Source: Pedobacter sp. Leaf170
GTDB lineage: Bacteria; Bacteroidota; Bacteroidia; Sphingobacteriales; Sphingobacteriaceae
Assembly: GCF_920984665.1 (NCBI RefSeq)
Contig: NZ_CAKLBP010000001.1
Span: forward strand, 214,858 to 278,857
Direction: 5' to 3'
DNA: 64,000 nucleotides
Position numbers and translations under genes: made by a program. The notes beneath the pieces are model-generated. The model was given only the letters and a program-made list of their open reading frames with translations. It did not search any database and had not been told where the DNA came from. Positions 27,601 through 34,637 of this stretch are shown here, one piece after another; position 1 is the first letter of the stretch; each line of letters opens with the position of its first letter.

Positions 27601-27840
27601 AACTGCGCCAACTGTAGTGCCTTTAATTTGCACACTCACACCCGGAAGTCCGATTCCTTTTTCATCAACTACTTTTCCTTTTATAGTGATGTTAAAATTT
27701 TTGATGGTGTTTATTAAAGTTGGTGTACTTAAAGCCTGAGATTGGTTAGGCATAAATGGAATTACAAGAATGGCCATCAATGCAAATCGCCAATGTGGCA
27801 ATCGCTTTAGTTTTTCAAGTTGGTAAAGTTTAAGTCTCAT
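24688..27840 (-). CDS. SusC/RagA-family TonB-dependent outer-membrane transporter
   Basis: A 1050-residue TonB-linked importer for oligosaccharides. After a signal-anchor (FALMAILVIPFMPNQSQA) comes a carboxypeptidase-regulatory-like domain (GKVVDEKGIGLPGVSVQIKG), the TonB-box region (DVVVVGYGVQKRVSVTGAI), a plug (PVLNVYQALQGESPNLIIQQ ... NDIASVTVLKDAGSAAIYGS with the SusC AAIYGSRAANGVILVTTKGG pattern) and a 22-strand barrel ending LPIFYGAGLDITF. It is paired with SusD directly downstream. With GH76 and GH92 enzymes in the same operon its cargo is most likely alpha-manno-oligosaccharides. Confidence 0.95.
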   Translation of the reverse strand: MRLKLYQLEKLKRLPHWRFALMAILVIPFMPNQSQALSTPTLINTIKNFNITIKGKVVDEKGIGLPGVSVQIKGTTVGAVTDANGLYTISVPDNLATNNLTYSYLGYVSQEVAIGGRTTINIQMKTDANNSLEDVVVVGYGVQKRVSVTGAINTIDAKSIENKPVLNVYQALQGESPNLIIQQSSLNPGSNVTVNIRGVGTLGDNTPLVVVDGIVGGNLNTLNPNDIASVTVLKDAGSAAIYGSRAANGVILVTTKGGKLNQKTSVSYNGSYGIQDANVLVKKVPAWENAYFKNESLVNSGLSPAYTPDQIQQLKDQGNGTWDIEHLLRTAPQQAHNFSIVGGGEKSSFYVSAGFQDQGSNFIGNGGEGADFGYQKYNLRLNQSNVIGKFKTNFILLYTKTRNKTNSVGDNNIFADANRVPLNYSWQDENGNYLTNPVASQYNEYGVLEKGGFNQADNDEIFGAFNGQFNITNDLKITGEFGGTLQNNGTFFRRTQVNYLPSGVYGDDRSVLDGNSKSQLFNTKLYVEYGKKIDLHDFKVQIGASSENYSQRGFQLQKTLTDQLLGTPTTGTLVDPINSSNSLAINSNSLLSLFGRVNYAYQDKYLFEATARYDASSKFAKGNRGSFFPSVSAGWIISQESFMQSIKNTLSNLKLRASYGVLGNQNVGNFQYQTTYFNYASAYGFNNVPVGGAGTLLSNRDLTWEKASTLNIGLDAGFFNNRLTASFDYFNKVTRDILQPRQDIPAIFGAATPDFNVAKVRSKGWEASLTYNLRGENVTQSFSVNVADNQNKLLQLSGGATEQIINQDVFQLLRRIGEPITQYYGYETNGFFQNQTDINNSPKIAGNPVVPGDVKFKDLNNDGIIDAKDKAVLGNPFPRYTFGFTYRLAVKGFDLQLFIQGVGKRETFLRGELVEPFHYGYGATVYEHMTNYWTPNNPDARYPIFANIGSPSNTNNWRTGSDLYKYDAAYARLKNVNIGYTIPETVTKKFGIQRFRVSLIGQNLFTLSKLKFIDPETSEFGNNVSLGSGSNSARSYPLPIFYGAGLDITF

Positions 27841-27910
27841 AACATTTGGATTGATTAAGATGCTTTATTGCGCATCAGTAATATTAGGTTAGATATTTTT
27901 TGGTGATAAA

Positions 27911-29331
27911 TTATTTGATTTGCTGCTGATGAATGGTATGCCAATGGGCATCAATTTCTTCTAGCGACCGGCCCTTGGTTTCGGGTATGAGTTTCCAGGT
28001 AAGGTATAATGCAGGAGAACAACAGATGGCAAATATCCAGAAAGTCCATGCAGAGCCTAGTCCTTCTAACATCATTGGAGTAAGTTGGCCAACAAAAAAA
28101 TTGCCAATCCAAAGGGTAAGTGTGGCTAAAGACATGGCCTTACCACGAATGCCATTTGGAAAAATCTCTCCAATAACTACCCAACATACAGGCCCGAAAG
28201 AGAATGCAAAACAGGCAATAAAGGCTAAAATGAAAATTAAAATCCATGGCCCGGATATCACACCGAACTGAAATAGAAATCCGATAATAACTAAAGATAT
28301 TACCGCACCACCAACACCGATATAAAGCAGCGGTTTCCTCCCCCATTTATCAACACTAAAAATGGCTACAAAAGTAAATAGCACATTGATTAAGCCAATG
28401 GTAACCTGCCCGCCTAAAGCATTATTTAGTGTGAAGCCCGCCTGTTCTAAATTCTTGGGCCATAATAAATAACTGCGTTAATACCACAAACTTGTGATAA
28501 GAAAGGCAGTAATAGCCCTATCCATAATGCTTTACGGTAAACAGGCTTGAATAGTGTTTTAAGCGACCCATCTGCTTCATTTTCATTTTGAGATAAAAAC
28601 GCATCTACTTCTTTTTCGGCAGCAGCTTCCCCATCAATTTTTGTTAAGATATTTTTTGCCAAATCATTCTTCCCTCGGGCCAGCAACCACCTTGGAGATT
28701 CTGGAACCAAGAAAAGGGCAATTAAAAAAATTAAGGCAGGTACACCGCCTAACCCTAACATCGCTCTCCATACTTCTGAAGAAAATATGCGCATCGATTG
28801 ACTGCCAGCATAATGGTCTGCGGCATGATTTGCCAAATACGCATTACTAAAATAAGCGGCTACTATACCTATTGTTAAAGCAAGTTGGTATAAGGACACC
28901 ATAGTTCCACGAAGCCTCGATGGCGCAAATTCTGAAATGTAAAGCGGCGAAACCATAGAGGCAACTCCAATACCAATACCGCCTACCAGCCTAAAAATAA
29001 TTAATGCAGAGAAAGAGCCTGAATACATGCAACCCAGGGCAGATATCAAAAAAAGAAATGCTGATAAAATCATCACTATCTTACGCCCATACCGGTCGCT
29101 TAGCTTGCCCGATACGCTCACCCCAATGATGCAACCTAACAGCGCACAACTAACAAACCAACCTTCGCTAACTGCATCAAGACCAAAATCGCCTTTTACC
29201 AAACTTATCGTTCCTGAAATTACTGCTGTATCAAAACCAAAAAGAAAACCTCCAAGAGCAGCAACAAGACAAACGAGGTATAAGTAAGTCTTACTTTTTT
29301 CAGTAACTATATTTTTTTCAGTGTTATTCAT
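27911..29331 (-). pseudogene. Sugar-porter MFS transporter broken by a one-base deletion
   Basis: Residues 1-294 (29331 to 28447) carry the sugar-porter marks GFLFGFDTAVISGT, GKLSDRYGRK, RLVGGIGIGVASMVSPLYISE and PESPRWLLARGK, and end NAVIYYGPRI followed by TAG. The next frame continues exactly where the family would, with LEQAGFTLNNALGGQVTIGLINVLFTF and then DKWGRKPLLYIG, to PETKGRSLEEID near the end (stop at 27911). One T is missing from a T run at 28450-28452 (ATTTAG in place of an expected ATTTTAG). Repaired, the protein would have about 470 residues and 12 helices. It lies between mannose-6-phosphate isomerase and susC and would import mannose across the inner membrane. A sequencing error in the homopolymer is possible. 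Confidence 0.85.
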
Positions 29332-29336
29332 GCTGA

Positions 29337-31112
29337 TTATTTTAAGAATGCTTTAATCACTTTCGCCCTTTCACTTCCTTTGTTTATCATTTTATAACTG
29401 CCCGCCGCCGCCGGGATTACAAATGTTTCTGCAAAAGGGAAAGTCATGATAGCACCATCTGCAGATTCTACAGTAATGGCTGCGCCTTCAACAAGCATCA
29501 GTACATGACAAACATTATTGGTTTCTACCTCAACTTCCGCTTCAAATTCTAATCGATGAACATCATAAAAGTGCTCCTTATGTGTAGGCAAGTGGTAACA
29601 GATAAAATCATTATCTTCAAAGAGAATTGAAGGCTTAATGATTAATTCTTGTTTAACTGTAGCGCCTTTTCTATTAAAATCAAGGTTTTTAAAAGCGTGG
29701 TCGATATTTATTGGTCGGGGTTTACCATTTAAATCTAACCTTACCCAATCATACATTTTAAAGGTGAAAATGTATGGAGTTGCACTAATTTCGAGCACCA
29801 AATTTTCTGCTCCCGCACTGTGAACAGTTCCATTGGGAATTAAAAATAAATCATGTTTTTTAGCTTGATGAACCTGAACATACTTTTCTATGTCAATTTC
29901 TTCGTTGTAAAGATTGCTTTTTTCTAAAGTATCTCTAAACTCGGTAGGGTTGATATTATCCTGAAAGCCCAGATACACCTTTGCATCATCTTTGCAATCC
30001 AAAATGTAGTAAGTTTCATCCTGGGTAATATTTTCGCCAAATTCACGCTGAATATATTTTAGACTTGGGTGGCATTGTATAGATAGATTCCCACCATCAA
30101 AAGTATCCAAAAAGTCAAATCGAATAGGAAATTCATCACCAAACTTCGCTGCATGCACACCTAAAACATTTTTGTTTTGAGCAAACATCAATGCATCAAA
30201 AGAAACTTCTAAAAGAAAGCTACTGCTTTCAAAAACGATTCCGTTTTCAGGTGCAATAAGTTCAAAAGACCAGGCATAATTTACCTCATTTCGATCTAAT
30301 TGAGGCATGTGTTCCTTCATCCATTGTCCGCCCCATGCGCCAGGCGCAAACCAAGGACGAGCTCTAAAAACAGACGAAGACATTTTTTCTAAACCTTTTC
30401 GGATGTCTTTCCCGTATGCCCAGTTAATACTATCTTCCCATTGTGCATCAACAAAAATGTCTATGTCATTGATAAGTGCTTTTTTATGATTATTCAAGAC
30501 CACCCAATCAACAAAATAGAAGCACTTATACATTTCAGTTTGCTCCTTTTGCAGGTCCAGTCCTAGATTACAGATAGAGCCAGCACTCATACGATGCTGT
30601 ATTTCATTTTTAGGGAGATCAACGTAAATTAGAGCAGCTTTCCAATCTGATAGAGAAGCCCCACAGCCAGTAATAATATTTATATCAGCAGAAGTACTTT
30701 TTTCAATTTCAGTTAAGGCCGGCATATTAAAATAATCGGCCAATGTTAATGTTGTTTTTGTTCCCCAAACCGAACCTTCTGTACCCAGAAAGGGTGCAAT
30801 CATTTCATTCAATTGCGCCTGAGATTTTAAATAGTTCTTGCTTTCAATAAGGTTTAAGGCATAACCCCTATCAATCAAATCTTCCTTTAAAGCCGTTATT
30901 AGCTTATTCCAGTACACGCCAACATAACCATCAATTACAACAGTTTTTTGTTCAATAATGAAATCGCAAAGCGATGAATAACCATTAAATATTTTGTTAT
31001 CTCCAAGTGAATAGTAAGGGTAAATATCATAACCTAAAGGTTTTGTTATTTGACTAGCTCGAGCTGGCATAATCTCCTGCTCGGTTTTTCTCATTGGTTC
31101 TTCTATCGACAT
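29337..31112 (-). CDS. Class I mannose-6-phosphate isomerase with long N-terminal domain
   Basis: This 591-residue protein is about 200 residues longer than a typical ManA. Residues about 30-230 form an alpha/beta domain resembling a degenerate nucleoside or uridine kinase (VVIDGYVGVYWNKLITALKE, INIITGCGASLSDWKAALIYVDLPK). The cupin isomerase part follows, with RPWFAPGAWGGQWMKEHM, IQCHPSLKYIQREFGE (metal ligands), LIPNGTVHSAGAENLVLEIS and KPRPINIDHAFKNLD. It interconverts mannose-6-phosphate and fructose-6-phosphate. It is the first gene of the mannan operon, 5 nt before the sugar porter, and would pass mannose from the ROK kinase into glycolysis. Paired operator candidates lie upstream. Confidence 0.85.
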   Translation of the reverse strand: MSIEEPMRKTEQEIMPARASQITKPLGYDIYPYYSLGDNKIFNGYSSLCDFIIEQKTVVIDGYVGVYWNKLITALKEDLIDRGYALNLIESKNYLKSQAQLNEMIAPFLGTEGSVWGTKTTLTLADYFNMPALTEIEKSTSADINIITGCGASLSDWKAALIYVDLPKNEIQHRMSAGSICNLGLDLQKEQTEMYKCFYFVDWVVLNNHKKALINDIDIFVDAQWEDSINWAYGKDIRKGLEKMSSSVFRARPWFAPGAWGGQWMKEHMPQLDRNEVNYAWSFELIAPENGIVFESSSFLLEVSFDALMFAQNKNVLGVHAAKFGDEFPIRFDFLDTFDGGNLSIQCHPSLKYIQREFGENITQDETYYILDCKDDAKVYLGFQDNINPTEFRDTLEKSNLYNEEIDIEKYVQVHQAKKHDLFLIPNGTVHSAGAENLVLEISATPYIFTFKMYDWVRLDLNGKPRPINIDHAFKNLDFNRKGATVKQELIIKPSILFEDNDFICYHLPTHKEHFYDVHRLEFEAEVEVETNNVCHVLMLVEGAAITVESADGAIMTFPFAETFVIPAAAGSYKMINKGSERAKVIKAFLK

Positions 31113-31144
31113 AAGTGGGAAGTGACTATTTATTTTATTAATAC

Positions 31145-31160
31145 TTGTTCATACATACTT
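31145..31160 (-). promoter_or_regulatory. Candidate GntR-type operator upstream of the mannan operon
   Basis: On the minus strand the site reads AAGTATGTATGAACAA. Its first 10 bases are identical to those of the site at 31356-31371 on the plus strand, and each copy points toward the nearer gene. The centre TGTATGAACA is an imperfect palindrome, as GntR-family dimers require. Confidence 0.5.
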
Positions 31161-31333
31161 TTAAATAAACTACAATTTTAATCCAATTAAAATTAATTGA
31201 GTGGTGTAAATAATGAATATATGAATAGCCAATAAATTAATTAACATCAGCAGAACATCCATTTTGAGGTGATTTAACTGTATTAAAGAGAATTTTAAAT
31301 AATAATCGAACATAATCAGAAAATCGTAAAAAA

Positions 31334-31371
31334 TTTGGCTAGACCATACATTTATAAGTATGTATATACAA
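31334..31371 (+). promoter_or_regulatory. Candidate gntR promoter with overlapping operator
   Basis: TTTG (31334-31337) is followed after 21 nt by TATGTATA, a six-of-eight match to the TAnnTTTG box. Overlapping this box is AAGTATGTATATACAA (31356-31371), whose core TGTATATACA is a perfect 10-bp palindrome. The arrangement suggests self-repression by the GntR protein. The rest of the 415-nt gap 31113-31527 is AT-rich with no further gene visible. Confidence 0.45.
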
Positions 31372-31527
31372 ATGTATTATTTATAAATTAAAATACAAGT
31401 GCTTAACTATTTTTTTTCAACAAAAATTTATTCTGTTTATATACCTCGATATATAGATAGCCTACCTACAAGTAATATGTATAGACATGAGGTAATGAAA
31501 TATATTTTTTTTATTATTGTGATGATT

Positions 31528-32262
31528 ATGAAACTCAAAATCGATCATAAAAGCCAAATCCCTTTACATGTACAGGCAGAAGAATTACTTAGGAGACTAA
31601 TAGAATCTCCGGAATATGTGGATGGGAAATTACTACCCAATGAGGTAGAGCTCTCCAAAATCTTAAGCATTTCTCGTACAACCCTTCGCCAATCCATTAA
31701 TAAGTTAGTATATGATGGATTACTAACCCGAAAAAAAGGGGTAGGCACCAAGGTTGTTGAATCAAAATCATTAAGTTCAAAGTCAAAAAACTGGATGAGC
31801 TTTTCTCAAGAAATGAGCGCCAGAGGTATTCCAATAAGAAATTTCGAACTACATGTTAGCTGGGTATATCCGGAAAAAAGAATAGCAAGCTTTTTTAATA
31901 TAAAAGAAGATAAGAAAGTTTTAAAATTGGTTAGACTTCGTGGCCGACCAGAGGGGCCATTTGTATATTTTGAGTCGTATTTCCATCCATCTGTTGGCTT
32001 AACCGGCGATGAAGATTATAAAGCTCCGCTTTACGAAATGCTGGAGAAAGCGCATGGTATAATCGCTATGATTTCAAAAGAAGAGATAAGTGCGCTGTTG
32101 GCAGATGAATTCATAGCAGGTAAATTAGAAACGGAGGTTGGTGCAGCAATATTATTCCGTAAAAGATTTGTGTACGATATCGATGAAAAGCCAATTGAAT
32201 ATAATTTGGGCTACTATAAAGCCGATAGCTTTGTATACACGATTGAAAGCCGAAGAGAGTAA
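31528..32262 (+). CDS. GntR-family regulator with UTRA effector domain
   Basis: A regulator of about 244 residues: an N-terminal winged helix (KLKIDHKSQIPLHVQAEELL ... LLPNEVELSKILSISRTTLRQSINKLVYDGLLTRKKGVGTKV) and a UTRA ligand-binding domain (WMSFSQEMSARGIPIRNFEL, YFESYFHPSVGL, FRKRFVYDIDEKPIEYNLGYYKAD). An open frame extends to 31399, but the extra 43 residues are low-complexity, and the HTH family normally starts just where MKLKIDHKSQ begins, so the ATG at 31528 is chosen. It is divergent from the mannan operon and probably represses it until a phosphosugar binds. PULs are more often controlled by hybrid kinases or sigma/anti-sigma pairs; none is seen here. Confidence 0.88.
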   Translation: MKLKIDHKSQIPLHVQAEELLRRLIESPEYVDGKLLPNEVELSKILSISRTTLRQSINKLVYDGLLTRKKGVGTKVVESKSLSSKSKNWMSFSQEMSARGIPIRNFELHVSWVYPEKRIASFFNIKEDKKVLKLVRLRGRPEGPFVYFESYFHPSVGLTGDEDYKAPLYEMLEKAHGIIAMISKEEISALLADEFIAGKLETEVGAAILFRKRFVYDIDEKPIEYNLGYYKADSFVYTIESRRE

Positions 32263-32342
32263 AAAATATTTATTTTATCCTTCTAATTTAACCAGCATAA
32301 GGTTTACTTAATACCCAAAAAACATTCATTGTTGTGGCTTTA

Positions 32343-32380
32343 GTCAAAAAAAAGGCCTGCTCGTTAACGAGCAAGCCTTT
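32343..32380 (-). terminator. Intrinsic terminator after tRNA-Leu
   Basis: A stem AAAGGC-(bulge)-TGCTCG / CGAGCA-(bulge)-GCCTTT with a TTAA loop is followed on the minus strand by a run of eight T. It lies about 27 nt beyond the tRNA 3' end. Confidence 0.8.
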
Positions 32381-32406
32381 AAAAAATTAACGAAATCTTC
32401 GTTAAG

Positions 32407-32490
32407 TACTCAAGAGGAGATTCGAACTCCCACACCCATACGGGCGCCAGCCCCTCAAGCTGGTGCGTCTACCAATTTCGCCACCTGAGT
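32407..32490 (-). tRNA. tRNA-Leu (anticodon GAG)
   Basis: On the minus strand the 84-nt sequence folds as a class II tRNA. The 7-bp acceptor pairs ACTCAGG with CTTGAGT (one G-T pair). The D arm is GGCGAAATTGGTAGACGC. The anticodon stem is CCAGC/GCTGG with loop TTGAGGG, giving anticodon GAG. A long variable arm (GCGCCCGTATGGGTG) precedes the T arm GGGAGTTCGAATCTCC. The discriminator is A, and CCA is not encoded. It reads Leu codons CUU and CUC. Confidence 0.93.
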
Positions 32491-32498
32491 TTCTGTTG

Positions 32499-32506
32499 CA
32501 AATATA
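32499..32506 (-). promoter_or_regulatory. TAnnTTTG box for tRNA-Leu
   Basis: TATATTTG on the minus strand matches the -7 consensus of the phylum exactly and ends 9 nt before the tRNA 5' end. No good TTTG is found at -33; only a T-rich stretch lies there. Confidence 0.5.
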
Positions 32507-32535
32507 ATTTAATTTTGGATTCTGAAAACAGCGAT

Positions 32536-33300
32536 TTACAATTCAATTTTCAACCCATCATAAGCCAGCCTGATGTTTGCCGGCAAATCTTGCTCCACTA
32601 CATCATGTAAACCTAAATTATGACTAATATGAGTTAGATAAGTAGTTTCTGCTCCAACTCTTTTAGCAAATTCAATAGCCTCTTTTAAGGTAAAATGAGA
32701 GATATGCGCTTCTTTCTGCAAGGCATTCAAAACTAAAATCTTTGTTCCGGCAATTTTTTCAAAACTGGCATCAGAAATGGTTTTAGCATCAGTGATATAA
32801 GTAAAATCACCAATCCTGTAGCCAGTTACAGGCAAAAGATGGTGCATCACCTCAAATGGCGTAATTGTATTATTGCCTATCTTAAAATCTTCGCCATTAT
32901 TTACACTATGAAGATTAATCTGCGGTAAACCATGATATTTGGTTTCAGCGAAAATGTAATAAAATTCTCTTTTCAATGCAGTTTGAACCCGCTCTGTAGC
33001 ATAAACATCAATAACTTTATGAAGCAAATAATTAAAAGGACGAATATCATCTAAACCTGCAATATGGTCTTTATGTTCGTGTGTAAAAAGAACAGCATCT
33101 AAATCTTTTACCTTTTCCCTTAGCAATTGGTATCTAAAATCCGGACCACTATCTATCACGATGGTTTTATCACTAAGCTCCAATAAAATAGAAGTTCTTA
33201 AACGATTATTTCGCCTATCTGTAGATTGGCAAACTTCGCAATTACAAGCAATAACAGGAACGCCTTGTGATGTACCAGTGCCTAAAAAAGTAGCTTTCAT
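32536..33300 (-). CDS. PhnP-like metallo-beta-lactamase-fold hydrolase
   Basis: A 254-residue cytoplasmic MBL-fold enzyme. It opens with TFLGTGTSQGVPVIACNCEVC, the pattern of the PhnP/phosphodiesterase branch; the metal site is FTHEHKDHIAGLDDIRPFN (HxHxDH), with further ligands in MHHLLPVTGY, YITDAKT and the closing THISHNL. Two cysteines in CNCEVC may bind a structural zinc, as in PhnP. No phosphonate genes are near, so the natural substrate (cyclic phosphodiester or similar) is unknown. It lies between the tRNA and a short gene on the same strand. The fold and branch are secure; the reaction is inferred. Confidence 0.85.
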   Translation of the reverse strand: MKATFLGTGTSQGVPVIACNCEVCQSTDRRNNRLRTSILLELSDKTIVIDSGPDFRYQLLREKVKDLDAVLFTHEHKDHIAGLDDIRPFNYLLHKVIDVYATERVQTALKREFYYIFAETKYHGLPQINLHSVNNGEDFKIGNNTITPFEVMHHLLPVTGYRIGDFTYITDAKTISDASFEKIAGTKILVLNALQKEAHISHFTLKEAIEFAKRVGAETTYLTHISHNLGLHDVVEQDLPANIRLAYDGLKIEL

Positions 33301-33348
33301 CCTAAAAATCTTTCCTTTCTGAATCTCTAATTGCTCGTAGCTGCTTCA

Positions 33349-33621
33349 TTAAAATAATTGGGTTTGCTGTAATGAATGAAAAAATTGACGTTGCTTTTCA
33401 TCTAACATATTCTCATCAGGGTTAGTTTGCTTAACAAGAGTAACTAAAGCGGTAATTTTGCCTTCGAGGTTAGAGAATTTATTTACAACAATAATTTTAT
33501 TGTGCTCCAGCAGGCAAGAACCAGTTTTAAAGTTTCCTTTTTCATAACGAACCTTAAAGCCCATTGCAAAAAGTAATTGCTCTAATTTCTCTAAAGTATG
33601 ATTTGTTAGTGGCAACGACAT
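33349..33621 (-). CDS. Conserved small protein of unknown function
   Basis: About 90 residues starting MSLPLTNHTLEKLEQLLFAMGFKV. The open frame extends upstream to 33705, but that extension is hydrophobic and basic without family character, whereas the chosen start gives a compact alpha/beta protein (helix, then strands VRYEKGNFKTGSCLLEHNKIIVVNKF, then a helix ALVTLVKQ). I do not recognise a named domain. It follows the gene for the LolA-like carrier and precedes the PhnP-like gene on the same strand, with 48 nt to the latter, so cotranscription with the hydrolase is possible. Confidence 0.6.
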   Translation of the reverse strand: MSLPLTNHTLEKLEQLLFAMGFKVRYEKGNFKTGSCLLEHNKIIVVNKFSNLEGKITALVTLVKQTNPDENMLDEKQRQFFHSLQQTQLF

Positions 33622-33864
33622 TAGAACAAACTTAGAGAAATCTAAGCAGCAATCAAATAATCTTTTTATCACAAAAGGAATTTTAATTTTAGAAAAGCCT
33701 ATCAATAATGAACTACACCTTCTCGACCATAGCGCAATGCAATGTAGAGAAGTTTTAAATTTAACAGTATGCCAACTTTAAAGATTTCTTCCTGAAATTC
33801 GAGCCTGAAATAACGACTTATCAATTTTCAGTGTTTCAGCGTCAAAAAATTTTAGATACTAAAC

Positions 33865-33893
33865 AAAAAAGTTCAGCTGTTGCCAACTGAACT
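33865..33893 (-). terminator. Intrinsic terminator after the LolA-like gene
   Basis: AGTTCAG pairs with CTGAACT around a 10-nt loop, followed on the minus strand by TTTTTTG. It lies about 35 nt beyond the stop at 33928. Confidence 0.7.
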
Positions 33894-33927
33894 TTAGTAA
33901 ATTTTATCCCGCAAAGCGGAAATTATT

Positions 33928-34578
33928 TTATCTTAAATCAACCACTTCAACACCTGGATATTTCTTTGCATCAAAAGCAAAAGTAGTTTCTGGTACGTTA
34001 ACATTTGGTGAAAACGTTTTCACATTGTAAGTGTATTTGTTTCCATTTTTATCGAATAAAACAACATTAGCAATTTGTTTAGCAGCCTTATCGATACTTA
34101 AACGAACTTTAAAAATTGATTTTTTTGCATCAACTGGTGTGAGGTCAATCATCTGATAAGTTTTAGCACCAGACTTTTGCTCGCCGGTGTAAACATATTT
34201 AAAGCCTTTTTCGTAAACCGTAAAAATTTTAGCAGGATTAATTGCATCACCACTATTATCAACATTGCTTACTTGTACTTCTTTATCTTTTTTTAAATAA
34301 GTCCACTGGCTTTTACCATCACTAAATAATTCCTGGTTTGTCATAGCAACCTTGTATTTATTAGAGTTTGCTTTAACATACAAAGTTCCTTGCTGGGTTT
34401 CTTTAACTTTTGCCTTCGGATTATCCAAAGTGAAAGAAAAATCGGTTTTTACGATGTTATACGATTTATATTTCTTACTAACCTCTGCTAAAATTGCTTT
34501 AGCTTTTGCATCTGTTTGAGCATAGGTTGATGTTGTAAACGCTACAACAACCATTAATGCTGAAATTATTTTTTTCAT
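33928..34578 (-). CDS. LolA-like outer-membrane lipoprotein carrier
   Basis: A 216-residue periplasmic protein with a signal peptide (SALMVVVAFTTSTYAQ) and the LolA fold: AILAEVSKKYKSYNIVKTDFSF, QQGTLYVKANSNKYKVAMTNQELFSDGKSQWTY, NPAKIFTVYEKGFKYVY and a final strand DAKKYPGVEVVDLR. LolA proteins shuttle lipoproteins across the periplasm; Bacteroidota keep LolA-like chaperones though LolB is often missing. It lies 59 nt downstream of ftsK on the same strand, a conserved neighbourhood for LolA and FtsK in many bacteria. It ends with its own terminator. Confidence 0.85.
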   Translation of the reverse strand: MKKIISALMVVVAFTTSTYAQTDAKAKAILAEVSKKYKSYNIVKTDFSFTLDNPKAKVKETQQGTLYVKANSNKYKVAMTNQELFSDGKSQWTYLKKDKEVQVSNVDNSGDAINPAKIFTVYEKGFKYVYTGEQKSGAKTYQMIDLTPVDAKKSIFKVRLSIDKAAKQIANVVLFDKNGNKYTYNVKTFSPNVNVPETTFAFDAKKYPGVEVVDLR

Positions 34579-34637
34579 TTTGTGTTTTTTAAATATTCGT
34601 TCGAAACTTAGAGTTGATTATCCCAAATTGGTTTAAT

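Noticed and set aside
28440..28455. Programmed frameshift in the sugar porter
   Set aside because: No slippery heptamer or downstream stem is visible, and the family does not use frameshifting; a base deletion is the simpler reading.
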